A DNA stretch of 64,000 nucleotides from Streptomyces sp. CG1 (GTDB lineage Bacteria > Actinomycetota > Actinomycetes > Streptomycetales > Streptomycetaceae): contig NZ_CP163518.1 of NCBI RefSeq assembly GCF_041080625.1, positions 8,797,501-8,861,500 on the forward strand, given 5' to 3'. The notes beneath the pieces are model-generated. The model was not told the DNA's origin. It saw only the letters and a program-made list of their open reading frames with translations, and ran no database searches. The position numbers and the translations under genes were made by a program. Of the stretch, positions 1 through 8,740 are shown in pieces (position 1 is the first letter of the stretch; the number at the start of each line of letters is the position of its first letter).

Positions 1-215
1 TGGCGAAGGCCGACGACGTGCAGATGGAACTGTCGGAGCGGCCGCTGGGCGTTTTCTCCCGCCAGATCGTGCTGGCCGACACGCTGGACACCGAGCACAT
101 CACGGCCGACTACGACGCCGGGGTGCTCACCCTGCGCATCCCGATCGCCGAACGCGCCAAGCCCCGCAAGATCGCCATCGGCGGGGGATCCGACCGCAAG
201 GAGATCTCCGGCTGA
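1..215 (+). CDS. Hsp20/alpha-crystallin small heat shock protein, C-terminal part
   Basis: Partial gene whose 5' end lies outside the window. The visible roughly 70 residues end an alpha-crystallin domain: a beta-rich stretch ([20 protein letters not shown]) is followed by the signature [11 protein letters not shown], which is the conserved G-x-L strand of Hsp20 proteins, and a short charged tail. Members are ATP-independent holdase chaperones that bind unfolding proteins in the cytoplasm. A strong hairpin follows 25 bases after the stop, so this is the end of its transcript. The family assignment is confident for a fragment; oligomeric state and regulation cannot be seen. Confidence 0.85.
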   Translation, partial: AKADDVQMELSERPLGVFSRQIVLADTLDTEHITADYDAGVLTLRIPIAERAKPRKIAIGGGSDRKEISG

Positions 216-240
216 GCCGGGCGATGACGGCCGGACAGCG

Positions 241-283
241 GCGGAGGACGGGCACCTGTTCTCCCCCTCAACCCGTCCTCCGC
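241..283 (+). terminator. Hairpin terminator after hsp20
   Basis: A perfect 12-base inverted repeat (GCGGAGGACGGG at 241-252, CCCGTCCTCCGC at 272-283) with a 19-base loop lies directly after the heat-shock gene. There is no U-tract, as is common for Streptomyces terminators. Confidence 0.6.
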
Positions 284-302
284 ACCACCGGAGTGAAGCA
301 GG

Positions 303-547
303 GTGGTGGCTGACGTGACCCTGCGACGGGAAGCGTTCCTCGACCAGGTGAAGGAGCGCGGCGAGTACGGAAGCCGGCCGGACTGCTGGGCGCACACCTG
401 GTCGGCGAGGTACGCGCCCAACTGACGGCGCGCCTGCCGGAAGACTTCGACCGCCGTGCCGTGGACCGCATCGAGACCGCCCTGGCGGCGGTGAACGCCT
501 GCCGAGCGGCTGCGACACGGTTGACGGACCCGACGTCCGGCCCCTAA
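303..547 (+). pseudogene. Frameshifted DUF2267-like remnant
   Basis: Two adjacent frames give pieces that read as one family. First comes REAFLDQVKERGEYGS in a frame that soon stops. The other frame then gives LLGAHLVGEVRAQLTARLPEDF and runs to a stop at 545-547. The second piece resembles the helix of DUF2267 proteins (leucine-rich, then an acidic LPxEF-type segment), which often sit beside heat-shock and stress genes in Streptomyces. The middle of the domain is missing and the frame is shifted, so it is probably not functional. Confidence 0.4.
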
Positions 548-720
548 CTCGCTCATGCCCGTTGCCGTCCGGCGAGCGCCGTGGCCGTGTTGCGCCCAGC
601 CGCCGAGGTGGCCTCCGGCGAATGGGGGCGACGCGTCCTTCCCGAAGAGCGCATCGCCGTCGCCGAGCACGAGAGCCGCAGGATGCCCTTCTGGCCGCGT
701 CACTCGTCGCAGGTCGACCG

Positions 721-1050
721 TCAGCGCAAGGGTGAGTCCGCGTTGGGCGTCAGCAGGGTCTCGTCGAGGCCGACGATCTGGCTGATGTCGAAGCCCTCCA
801 TGTCCGCGCGGAATTCAGGACTCGACAGGTACGCCTCCAGCCGCTCCTGTACGTCGTCGGTGTCCCTGTAGGAAACGAGGGCGTACAGCCGAGGAGTCTC
901 GCTTCCGGGCGCCGCGGGCACCGTCCAGACGCCGTGTGTGGTGATCCGGTGCCTGGCCATACCGGGAACATGCTTGGCCCAGATCTTCTCGTAGGCGGAG
1001 AGCGCGTCGGGGCTGCGCAGGGTGTAGACACGAAGCTGGTACTGGGACAT
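721..1050 (-). CDS. NIPSNAP family protein
   Basis: A 109-residue protein starting at MSQYQLRVYTLR, chosen because AAGGAACG lies just upstream of this ATG. The start pattern (YQLRVYTL, then a helix ending in KIWAKHVPGMARHRI), GVWTVPA and a LYALVSYRD strand match the dimeric alpha/beta-barrel NIPSNAP fold. The function of bacterial members is poorly defined; some sit with oxidoreductases or stress genes. It appears to stand alone here, flanked by remnants on both sides. Confidence 0.75.
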   Translation of the reverse strand: MSQYQLRVYTLRSPDALSAYEKIWAKHVPGMARHRITTHGVWTVPAAPGSETPRLYALVSYRDTDDVQERLEAYLSSPEFRADMEGFDISQIVGLDETLLTPNADSPLR

Positions 1051-1126
1051 GACACTCGTTCCTTTTCTTCTGAGCATGGATGGTCGCCGGTCAGCCTCTG
1101 GAGAGGAGGTGCGTCAGTTCGGTGTC

Positions 1127-1300
1127 CTAGTCGATGTCGTCCGCGTAGCCTGCGGAACCCTCCAGGCCATCAGCCAGAAGATCCCGCCCCAGCACCCACT
1201 CGACCGGCTCGTCACAGTCGACGAAGAAGACCGCACGGACGACATAGGGATCAGTGGGCTCATAACGCAGACGTACGCAAAGGGGCAGCGCGGGCGGAGG
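1127..1300 (-). pseudogene. SsgA-like (SALP) sporulation protein remnant
   Basis: The minus strand encodes LRYEPTDPYVVRAVFF, then DEPVEWVLGRDLLADGLEG, and soon stops. These are two hallmark blocks of SsgA-like proteins, the actinomycete-specific family controlling septum placement and peptidoglycan maintenance in sporulation (consensus YDPADPYAV and EWVFARDLLADGL). The C-terminal half, including the usual GDVxVWP region, is absent. Upstream sequence in frame is low-complexity Arg/Pro-rich and not SALP-like. Only about 50 residues remain, so it is a decayed copy. Confidence 0.55.
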
Positions 1301-1651
1301 CGGTACAGCAGGGCGCGGGCGCCGGACAGCACCGGCGCATCGCACGACGAGTGGCGCGGCACTCGCTCGGCCGGCGGGCGGGGCCGAGGACCCCCGACCG
1401 CGGGTGCGTCCCTGCTGCCGGCAGGGCCCGGGCGCCGGGACGGCATCGGCGGACCGCCGATTGGTGGCGTCGCGGCAGATGGGCGACGCGTGCCTGCGGC
1501 ACGAGGTGGGTGTGGGCAGGCAGGTTCGAGAGGGACAGATCCTCACTCGATCGCCCGCCTGGGCGGCGGTCAGGGGACCGCTCATCGTTGATCAGCGGTC
1601 GCGTCCCTGCCGCCGACAGGCATCAGGGCGAGGGGTACGGCTACGGCCCAC

Positions 1652-2047
1652 TCACCGGTCACCGTAGTTCCGGCCGTAGTGGTCCCAGTCCCGGCCCTCG
1701 TGCTCGTAGCGGTTCCAGGTGTGCCGGTGCGACCTGCCGGACTTCCATCCGCGCCCCTCGTCGTCCCAGCGGTAGCAGCGACCGTCGGGGCTGTGCCAGG
1801 ACGAGTCGGTGACACGGTCGTCGTGGTGCCAGCCACGGTTCTCGTCCCAGCAATAGCCCTGCTCGATCAGGTAGCCGATGCCGTGGTCCCAACGGTAGTC
1901 GGCGGCGTCGACGCCAGCGGCCGGCCGCTGGACGTGCAGGGGGGAGGTAGTCGCGGCCGAAGCGGTGCCCCCGGCACCGATGACGGCAACGCCCGCGACC
2001 GCCACGGAGGAAGCAGCGACAGCGATCCGCTTCGTGAGCTTCTTCAT
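1652..2047 (-). CDS. Small secreted protein, Trp/His/Arg-rich
   Basis: A 131-residue protein starting at MKKLTKRIAVAASS with AAGGAAAG seven bases upstream. It has a classic Sec signal peptide: basic start, a hydrophobic Ala/Val/Gly core, and a cleavage region around GGTASAA. The mature part is rich in Trp, Tyr, His, Asp and Arg with repeated RWD, YCWDE and RCYRWDD elements and a single Cys pair; it has no recognisable enzyme domain. Similar secreted proteins occur widely in Streptomyces without assigned function. The upstream region carries two palindromes that could control it. Confidence 0.7.
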   Translation of the reverse strand: MKKLTKRIAVAASSVAVAGVAVIGAGGTASAATTSPLHVQRPAAGVDAADYRWDHGIGYLIEQGYCWDENRGWHHDDRVTDSSWHSPDGRCYRWDDEGRGWKSGRSHRHTWNRYEHEGRDWDHYGRNYGDR

Positions 2048-2130
2048 GATCTTTCCTTCCGGTTGGCGCGATCTGCGCCAACGGCTGCTTGTGCAGGCGA
2101 TGTGTAGCGCCTGGCGTTGTCCGATCGAGA

Positions 2131-2182
2131 TTTCCATACGTTGTACGGAATCGCCTCTACAGAGTAACCATACGACGTATGG
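2131..2182. promoter_or_regulatory. Two related palindromes, probable operator pair
   Basis: At 2168-2182 there is a perfect palindrome with a one-base centre, CCATACGACGTATGG. At 2132-2150 lies a related imperfect copy (TTCCATACG TT GTACGGAA). Both share the half-site CATACG. The pair sits 85-135 bases upstream of the secreted protein gene start at 2047. TetR-type dimers commonly bind sites of this kind. No adjacent regulator gene is visible. Confidence 0.5.
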
Positions 2183-2189
2183 AAATGTG

Positions 2190-3098
2190 GAGGTGGCGAC
2201 GGTGACACGCACCACAGGCTGGAGAACAGCGTGTGCGGTCGTTCTGACGATCTGGCCAAAGGTCGCACCACCACTTCGGCGAGGCGGCATCCCTTGAACA
2301 GCCCTTCAACCTTCGGCGCGATACTCATCCGCGCTGATCATCTGGGCTTGACTGCCGAGGGGATGGGCCATGCCGATGAACAACTGGGCGTTCGTCCCCG
2401 AGCACTCATCCGTCAAAAGCCTGCGGCCGTCGCCACTCAGTCATACGAGCCCCGCCGTTCCCCGTCGGTGGGCCATTTGGTCATGTCGTGGGACGTCCAC
2501 GCCCGCCTGCTGGACCTCCCAGGGCGGACCGGCCGGAGAAGCATCCCCGCCGCGAGATCGTCGACGCGTGGCTCGCCCACCAGCAGTGGACCTCATGAGT
2601 GTGTGGTCGAGGGTGGTGATCGGGCCACGCCAGGTGCGATCAGCGGCTTCGGCCGGGGGCCTGTCTTGTCTCCGCAAACGCTCGTGATCAGGTGGCAGTT
2701 TCCTCGCGAACGTGCTCTCCGGAAGGCCCCGACCTGCATGAATCCGTGAATGACCAAGAACCGCCCCGTCCCGGAGACGTGCTGGGCCCACAACGGCGGT
2801 TTGCGATTGTCGGAAGGCGGCGCGAGCATTTTTCTAGGGCGCCACGGCCGGGCCAAGCCTTGAATGCGGGCGCCATTGGAGGAGAGACACGCCCTTCGCG
2901 CTGCGACACTCCGACAGACGTCACCGTGACGGCGGCGACGCAGCGAACAAGACCGGGCCCGCTCAGCCGGTGTCCTGGGGTGACGGGTAGGACACCCGCG
3001 GTCGGCTCACCTGGCAGAGGGACTGAGCCCCCATAGCTGCATGACCGTGTCGATGGTCGCCGCCGCGGGGCGAGCGGCAGAGCGGAAGGAGTCTGCCC
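2190..3098. other. About 900 bases with no recognisable gene
   Basis: Open frames exist on both strands but none shows family motifs, a ribosome site with plausible codon use, or coherent domain content. It may be decayed DNA. The last bases hold the ribosome site (CGGAAGGAG) of the ferredoxin gene at 3099. Confidence 0.5.
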
Positions 3099-3317
3099 AT
3101 GCGGATCGTCGTGGACCTGAATCGCTGTCAGGGATACGCACAGTGCGTATATCTGGCGCACGAGGTCTTCAGGTTGAACGGTCAGGAGGCGCTCACCTAT
3201 GAGCCGAACCCCGATGACGAGCGGCGCCTTCAGGTCGAGCGAGCCGCTGCGGCGTGCCCGGTGCAGGCGATCGTGATCGACCGCGTGGACGGAGCGGAGC
3301 GGGGAGAGACGTCATGA
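3099..3317 (+). CDS. 3Fe-4S ferredoxin, P450 redox partner
   Basis: A 72-residue ferredoxin with Cys10, Cys16 and Cys53-Pro (CQGYAQC ... ACPVQA). Tyr13 occupies the position that would be the second ligand in a 4Fe-4S cluster, so a 3Fe-4S cluster is expected, as in many actinobacterial P450 ferredoxins. GGAAGGAG precedes the ATG. Its stop overlaps the reductase start (ATGA), and the P450 gene follows, so its role is to pass single electrons from the reductase to the P450. Confidence 0.92.
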   Translation: MRIVVDLNRCQGYAQCVYLAHEVFRLNGQEALTYEPNPDDERRLQVERAAAACPVQAIVIDRVDGAERGETS

Positions 3318-4717
3318 CCTTGCGGGCAACGGTCGCGGAGCTGGTGCGCGAGTTCCGGGCCAGCGGCCGGATCGTCATCGTGGGCGCTTCTCTGGCCGGG
3401 CTGCGGGCCGCGGAGACTCTGCGCGAGGAGGGCTTCACCGGTTCCCTGACCATCATCGGGGACGAGCCGTACGAGCCGTATGACCGTCCGCCGCTGTCCA
3501 AGCAGGTGCTCAAGGGCTGGGTGCCGGCCGACCACACGAAGCTGCCCCGTATGCGGGAAGTGGATGCGGACTGGCGGCTCGGGGTGGCTGCCACCGGGCT
3601 GGACCGGGCCACCAAGCAGGTGCGCCTGGCGAATGGGGAGCTGGTCCCGTACGACCGGTTGCTGATCGCCACGGGCACCCGCGCACGACAGTGGCCGAAC
3701 CCGGCCGAGGCCGCCCTGCACGGGGTCCATACGATCCGCTCGCGTGACGATGCCGCGCAGCTGCAGAAGGAGCTGGCCGAGCCGCCGTCGCGGGTCCTGG
3801 TCATCGGCGCCGGGTTCATCGGCTCGGAAGTGGCGTCCGTGTGCCGGGAGCTCGACATCCCGGTGACCGTCGTCGAGCGGGGTGCGGCGCCGCTGGTCGG
3901 TGCGCTCGGCGGGGTGATCGGGGAGATCGCCGCGCAGCTGCAGTGCGATCACGGTGTGGACCTGCGCTGCGGGCTGGGCGTGTCGTCGCTGGAGGGCGAC
4001 CCTGGTGGGCACGTGCGGCGTGCGCATCTGTCGGACGGATCCACTGTCGACGCCGATGTGGTGGTGGCTTCGCTGGGGTCGATCCGCAACGTGGAATGGC
4101 TGGAGGGCTCCGGGCTGGCGGCCGGTTTCTGGGGTGTCGGGTGCGATGCCGGTGGCCGGGCCTTCGACATCAACGGCGTGGTCACCGACAGCATCTACGT
4201 GGCAGGGGACGTGGCGCGCGCTCCGCATGTGCTGTACGAATACCAGTTTCTCGCGATGGAGCACTGGGACAACGCCGTACTCGGCGCCGAGGCCGCGGCC
4301 CACAACATGGTGAACCTCGAACCCCACTATCGCCCGCATCTGCTGCTGCCCGGCTTCTGGTCCGGTCAGTTCGGCGTGAACATCAAGTCCGTCGGGGTGC
4401 CGCCTTTCGGCGACGAGATCGTCTTCACCCAGGGATCCGTCGCGGAGCGCCGCTTCGCCGCCGCCTACGGTCGTCGGGGCCGCATCGTCGCCGCCGTCAC
4501 CTTCGATCACGGCAAGTGGCTGGAGTACTACGGGAAGTTGATCGAGCAGTCCGGTCCCTTCCCGCCTCCGCCGCCAGGCTGGGACCAGCCGCCCGACATG
4601 AAGCCGATGCCGGCGGAGTTTCCGGACCCGAGGGTCCCGACGGCGATCCCCGACGTCGTCCTGACCGGCCATGCCCCGAGCGAGCGGACGGCCGAGTTCC
4701 GGCCGCGCCGTCACTGA
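3314..4717 (+). CDS. FAD-dependent ferredoxin reductase
   Basis: A 467-residue protein. The ATG overlaps the ferredoxin stop by four bases. It has an N-terminal FAD Rossmann motif (IVIVGASLAGLRAAE, about residues 19-34), the YEPYDRPPLSK block typical of the BphA4/putidaredoxin-reductase type, a second NAD(P)-binding motif (VLVIGAGFIGSEVAS, about 165-180), and the FAD-contact DSIYVAGDVA. It should move electrons from NAD(P)H to the 3Fe-4S ferredoxin. It is about 50-60 residues longer than usual reductases, with a proline-rich C-terminal tail (FPPPPPGW onward) of unknown role. Confidence in the class is high. Confidence 0.9.
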   Translation: MTLRATVAELVREFRASGRIVIVGASLAGLRAAETLREEGFTGSLTIIGDEPYEPYDRPPLSKQVLKGWVPADHTKLPRMREVDADWRLGVAATGLDRATKQVRLANGELVPYDRLLIATGTRARQWPNPAEAALHGVHTIRSRDDAAQLQKELAEPPSRVLVIGAGFIGSEVASVCRELDIPVTVVERGAAPLVGALGGVIGEIAAQLQCDHGVDLRCGLGVSSLEGDPGGHVRRAHLSDGSTVDADVVVASLGSIRNVEWLEGSGLAAGFWGVGCDAGGRAFDINGVVTDSIYVAGDVARAPHVLYEYQFLAMEHWDNAVLGAEAAAHNMVNLEPHYRPHLLLPGFWSGQFGVNIKSVGVPPFGDEIVFTQGSVAERRFAAAYGRRGRIVAAVTFDHGKWLEYYGKLIEQSGPFPPPPPGWDQPPDMKPMPAEFPDPRVPTAIPDVVLTGHAPSERTAEFRPRRH

Positions 4718-4785
4718 CGCGCCCGCCGCCCGCCAGGTCACGCGTGCAAGCGGACAGCACCGACAGGAAGAAGGAGGGGAGCCCC

Positions 4786-6054
4786 GTGGTCGAGGAAACC
4801 CCCTGGCAGCAGGCCCTGCGTTACGCCAACCGCGCCAACCCGTACCCCTTCTACGAGGAACTGCGCAAGACACCGGTGGCGCGACAGCCGGACGGAACCT
4901 ATGTCGTCAGCACCTACCGGGAGATCGTCACGCTGCTCCACGACCCCCGGGTCAGTTCGGATCCAAGAAAGTGCCCCGTCCTCGGCACGGCCCGGACAGA
5001 GGGCTCGGTGCAGCCGGCGGCTGAGCCGATCAGGGAGGCGCTGACCGAGCCGAACATCATCACCTGCGATCCGCCCGAGCACGATCGGGACCGCCGGACG
5101 ATGATGCCGCATTTCGTCGGCCCGCCTCATGCGCCTCACCTGATCTCCGACCTGGAGCCCGAGATCCGGCGCCTTGTGGACGGTCTGCTGGACGGCATGA
5201 GGGGCAAGAACAGGATCGATGCCGTCGACGACTTCGCCTACCCCCTTCCGGTGACGGTGATCTGCAAGGTTCTGGGCGTGCCGCTGGAGGACGAGCCGCG
5301 CTTCCACCACTGGATCGAGACCGCCCTGGACGCTTTGGACTTCGGCCCCGAGGCCGCCTCTGAAGAGATCCGGAGTCGGCTGGCCGGGGGCCGGCAGGCC
5401 GTGCAGGACTTCGGGCAGTTCGCAGCCGAGTTGCTCGACCGGTACGCTGACCAGCCCGGCCCGGGCATGCTCTCAGCCTTGGTGAACGAGGACGGCCCGG
5501 AGGGACGGATGTCCAAGGGTGTCCTCGCGAGCAATGCCCTGCTTCTGATCTTCGCGGGGCATGAGACCACGGTCAACCTCATCGCCCACAGCGTGCTCAC
5601 CCTGCTGCGCCACCCCGACGCGCTCGAGAAGCTGCGCCGCCGGCCCGAGCTGATCGTGCCGGGGGTGGAGGAGCTGCTGCGCTTCGAGTCGTCGGTGCAG
5701 TTCTGGCACACCCGCTCCGCCCTGGAAGACATCGACATCGCCGGCACCATGATCCCGAAGGGGGCGCCGATCTTCCTGGCGTACGGCTCGGCCAACCGCG
5801 ACCCGGAACGGTTCACCGACCCCGACGCACTCGACCTCGAACGCCGCGACAACCAGCACCTCGGATTCAGCCAGGGCATCCACTTCTGCTTCGGTGCCCC
5901 GCTCGCCCGACTCGAGGTCCAGGTCGCGGTCGGCGAGTTCGTCCGCCGGGTGGAGAACCCCCGGCTCGTCGAGGACCCGCCGCCGTACCGGCACAACCAG
6001 ATTTTCCGCGGGCCGCGACACGTCCTGGTCGACATCGACGGGATCCGCGACTGA
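4786..6054 (+). CDS. Cytochrome P450 monooxygenase
   Basis: A 422-residue soluble P450. The GTG start follows GAAGGAGGGG. The I-helix motif FAGHETTVN (about residue 255) carries the acid/threonine pair used for oxygen activation, the K-helix is EELLR (about 295), and the heme-binding loop is FSQGIHFCFGAP with Cys near 368. The loop has Ser where most P450s have the first Gly. It sits between its ferredoxin/reductase and an alcohol dehydrogenase, which suggests hydroxylation followed by oxidation of the alcohol. The substrate cannot be told from sequence alone. Confidence 0.92.
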   Translation: MVEETPWQQALRYANRANPYPFYEELRKTPVARQPDGTYVVSTYREIVTLLHDPRVSSDPRKCPVLGTARTEGSVQPAAEPIREALTEPNIITCDPPEHDRDRRTMMPHFVGPPHAPHLISDLEPEIRRLVDGLLDGMRGKNRIDAVDDFAYPLPVTVICKVLGVPLEDEPRFHHWIETALDALDFGPEAASEEIRSRLAGGRQAVQDFGQFAAELLDRYADQPGPGMLSALVNEDGPEGRMSKGVLASNALLLIFAGHETTVNLIAHSVLTLLRHPDALEKLRRRPELIVPGVEELLRFESSVQFWHTRSALEDIDIAGTMIPKGAPIFLAYGSANRDPERFTDPDALDLERRDNQHLGFSQGIHFCFGAPLARLEVQVAVGEFVRRVENPRLVEDPPPYRHNQIFRGPRHVLVDIDGIRD

Positions 6055-6077
6055 CCCAATGTGCGTGAGGGATCGCT

Positions 6078-7124
6078 ATGCGGGCTTTTCAACTCGTCGG
6101 GTGGAGGAAACCACCCGAGCTGCGCGAGGTGCCGGTGCCCGAGCCCAGAACGGGGCAGGTCCTGGTGAAGATCGGAGGCGCCGGTGCGTGCCACTCCGAC
6201 CTGCACATCATGGAGGCACCCGGGCCACCACCCGGGCTCGCCACGGAATTGCCCTTCACGCTCGGCCACGAGAACGCGGGATGGGTGGAGAGCCTGGGAC
6301 CGGGCGTCACCGGGTTCACACCCGGGGACCCTGTGATTGTCTACGGCTCCTGGGGCTGTGGCGTGTGCGCCAACTGCCGTCAGGGCAGGGAGAACTACTG
6401 CGAGAACCTCGGCGGTCAGGGCCCGGGCCTTGGAGGCGGTCACGACGGCGGAATGGCCGAGTACCTGCTCGTCCCGGCGCCGCGCTACCTGATTCCGCTG
6501 GGCACCCTCGACCCCCGCCAGGCCGCCCCGCTCAGCGACGCCGGACTGACCAGCTATCACGCCGTCAAACGGTCGCTGCACCTGCTGGGGCCGGGGTCGA
6601 CCGCGGTCGTGATCGGGGCCGGCGGTCTCGGCCAGATGACGATCCAGATTCTGCGCGCGCTCACCACGGCGACCACCATCGTCGCCGTGGACACCGACGC
6701 CGGCAAGCTGCAAACCGCCAAGCACATGGGAGCCGACGAAGCACTTCTCTCGGGTGACGAGGCGATCGCGCGCATCAAGGACCTGACGGGGCAGCAGGGC
6801 GCTGAGCTCGTGTTGGACATGGTCGGCGTCGACCCGACGCTGCGGATGGCGGCTCAGGTGGCCAGGGTGCTCGGCCACCTGACCATCGTCGGCCTCGGCG
6901 GAGGAGCCCTGTCCGTCAACTTCACCAGCCCGCCGCACGAGTGCTCGGTCGCCTCGCCCTACTGGGGCACCCTCCCCGAACTGATGGAAGTGATCACCCT
7001 GGCACAGCAGGAAAAGATCAGGATGCTGGTCGAACCCTTCCCTCTCGAACGCGCTGACGAGGCGTACCAGCTCCTGCACGACGGCAAGATCCAAGGACGC
7101 GCCGTCATCACCCCCCACGCATGA
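6078..7124 (+). CDS. Zinc-dependent alcohol dehydrogenase (MDR family)
   Basis: A 348-residue medium-chain dehydrogenase. The catalytic zinc site is ACHSDLH (Cys38) with GHENAGWV, the structural zinc lobe CGVCANCRQGRENYC holds four Cys, and the coenzyme fold is VVIGAGGLGQM with an acidic residue after the second strand (VAVDTD), pointing to NAD. It lies 23 bases after the P450 stop, so probably in the same transcript, and may oxidise the P450-made alcohol to aldehyde or ketone. A small inverted repeat follows. Confidence 0.9.
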   Translation: MRAFQLVGWRKPPELREVPVPEPRTGQVLVKIGGAGACHSDLHIMEAPGPPPGLATELPFTLGHENAGWVESLGPGVTGFTPGDPVIVYGSWGCGVCANCRQGRENYCENLGGQGPGLGGGHDGGMAEYLLVPAPRYLIPLGTLDPRQAAPLSDAGLTSYHAVKRSLHLLGPGSTAVVIGAGGLGQMTIQILRALTTATTIVAVDTDAGKLQTAKHMGADEALLSGDEAIARIKDLTGQQGAELVLDMVGVDPTLRMAAQVARVLGHLTIVGLGGGALSVNFTSPPHECSVASPYWGTLPELMEVITLAQQEKIRMLVEPFPLERADEAYQLLHDGKIQGRAVITPHA

Positions 7125-7139
7125 GCACCGACGTCAACG

Positions 7140-7166
7140 CGACCAGAACGCACATGAGGCTGGTCG
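7140..7166 (+). terminator. Possible terminator of the P450 operon
   Basis: Inverted repeat CGACCAG (7140-7146) / CTGGTCG (7160-7166) with a 13-base loop, 15 bases after the dehydrogenase stop. The stem is short, so support is moderate. Confidence 0.4.
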
Positions 7167-7223
7167 GGTGACGACGGACATGCACTGACGTGACAACGCT
7201 GCTCCAAGGAGGAGGCAGGCGCC

Positions 7224-7901
7224 ATGACATCTCCCACCGATTCCCCGGGCCCCGTTCCCCCGCGCGGCACCGAACCAGAAGAGAGGCCCCTGGCCGAAGG
7301 CATGGCTGCCCTGGCGAACATGGGCTGGCAGATCCTGCTCACCATGGGCCTCGCCACCATCGCCCTGGGCGTCATAGCCCTGGTGTGGCCGGGCGCGACA
7401 CTCCGCGTCGTCGGCCTGCTCTTCGGCATTTACCTGCTGGTCACCGGTGTCTTCCAAGTCGCCGCCGCATTCGGCACCCACGTCCCCCGGCATCTTCGCG
7501 TACTGCACTTCATCACAGGTGCGGCCTCCATCCTGCTGGGACTGATCTGCTTCCGGGGCCCCCTGGAGTCGATCTTCCTGCTCGCCCTGTGGATCGGCTT
7601 CAGCTGGCTGATGCGAGGCACCCTGGAGACGGTCGCCGCGGCCTCCGATCAGGCCATGCCGGCCCGCGGCTGGCACGTGGCCTTCGGCATCATCGGCACC
7701 ATGGCCGGCATCGTGATGATCATCATGCCGTTCGCCTCCATCGCGACCCTCACCCTGGTCGTGGGCGTCATGGCCATAGTCCTGGGCCTCACCGAAGTGG
7801 TCCGTGCCATCACGACACGCGTCGAGATCGGCCATCTGGCCGCCGGCACCCCCACCCAGCGTCGCCCCCTGTTCCACGCACGTGCACACCCCCAGCACTG
7901 A
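7224..7901 (+). CDS. HdeD-like membrane protein (DUF308)
   Basis: A 225-residue integral membrane protein with AAGGAGGAGG before the ATG. After a Pro/Glu-rich cytoplasmic start there are about six hydrophobic helices in three pairs (for example GWQILLTMGLATIALGVIAL, LLFGIYLLVTGVFQVAAAF, IIGTMAGIVMIIMPFA), the repeated helix-pair pattern with conserved W-P-G of the HdeD/DUF308 family. Escherichia coli HdeD is linked to acid resistance; in actinobacteria the role is unknown. It appears to be transcribed separately from the P450 genes. Confidence 0.8.
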   Translation: MTSPTDSPGPVPPRGTEPEERPLAEGMAALANMGWQILLTMGLATIALGVIALVWPGATLRVVGLLFGIYLLVTGVFQVAAAFGTHVPRHLRVLHFITGAASILLGLICFRGPLESIFLLALWIGFSWLMRGTLETVAAASDQAMPARGWHVAFGIIGTMAGIVMIIMPFASIATLTLVVGVMAIVLGLTEVVRAITTRVEIGHLAAGTPTQRRPLFHARAHPQH

Positions 7902-8062
7902 CCGGCGCAGCCGGATCGACCGCGGCGAGCGACGACTTCGCACAGGTCGCGCCGCCGCGGCGAGTTCCTGGCATCACGCGGCGCCCACGCAGTGGCCGGG
8001 GTGATCTCGGACGTTCGCTGCGACCAACGCCCAGCATCGGCACCCCCGGCGGAGACGGCGAA

Positions 8063-8460
8063 ATGAAACAGCTCCGCACCGACACCGGCACCACCCCAGC
8101 AGCCGAGGCGGCCCGGTATCCGCGCAGCATCTGGCTGTCGCCCGCCGCTGCCTGGGCGACGACCGGCACAGCATTCCTGGCCGCCCAGGCATGGGTGATC
8201 ACCCGATGGCTCACCCACGCCGAACTCACTACGGTGCCCGTCAACGGTCACGGCATCTCGCCGGCGCAGAAGACCGTCTTCGCTATCTGCGAAGCGTTGT
8301 CGTGGTGGCCGTGATCCTGTGCGCCGGATGAATCATCCGCGACGCGCGCAGAAGACACCAAGTCACCATGCACGCCGCACTGTTCCTCGGATACGGCACG
8401 GCGCACTGGATGGACCCGGTGACCGGAGCGGGAGCCACCCCTTGCCTGCCCGTGCTCGCA
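8063..8460 (+). pseudogene. Broken AveC-like spirocyclase-family gene
   Basis: An 83-residue reading frame from ATG 8063 gives a membrane-type start (WATTGTAFLAAQAWVITRWL, then PVNGHGISPAQK) and stops at 8314. The next frame continues the theme with VVAVILCAG, a stop, IIRDARRRHQV and ALFLGYGTAHWMDP. The order (membrane helix, polar loop, helix, then a Gly/Trp-x-DP block) resembles AveC-type proteins, membrane proteins tied to spiroketal formation in polyketides. One frameshift and one in-frame stop make it non-functional. An IS110 element begins about 190 bases later. The family match is by pattern only. Confidence 0.4.
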
Positions 8461-8672
8461 GCCGGTCCGAAAGAGCGCCTCCCCGGCCAACGGTCGTCCG
8501 GCCGTCGGCAGAGCCCGCATGGTGGCGGGAGGTACTCGGCTCCGGCTCTCCGGGGACGCCGAACAGGGTCCGGTCGGTGTACAGGTACCCGATGTACGGG
8601 TGGCGGGACGGAGCCCTGTCGCGTCACGTACGCGCTTCGGAAAGGCGGCTCCGTAAGTTATTGGATGGCCCG

Positions 8673-8740
8673 GAAGGGCGGGGTGTGGCTCAAGGCGGCT
8701 TGTCGAGTGTGGCTCGGAGCGAGTGGCCGCCGCGCCCTTC
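8673..8740 (+). ncRNA. Candidate bridge RNA target-binding loop of IS110 copy 1
   Basis: A perfect 8-base stem (GAAGGGCG 8673-8680 with CGCCCTTC 8733-8740) encloses a loop containing a left guide AAGGCGGCT (8692-8700), identical to the left flank, and a right guide GGAGCGAGT (8716-8724), complementary to the right flank at 10072-10080. This is the arrangement known for IS110-family bridge RNAs (IS621), which lie upstream of the recombinase gene. The full RNA will extend beyond these limits toward 8855. Confidence 0.6.

Noticed and set aside
3230..4873. Long open frame on the minus strand opposite the ferredoxin reductase
   Set aside because: His/Asp/Arg-rich low-complexity translation without motifs; it is the antisense shadow of a well-supported gene and results from high GC.
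5238..7118. Very long minus-strand open frame across the P450 and dehydrogenase genes
   Set aside because: Spans two clear plus-strand genes and their gap; no domain content, so a compositional artefact.
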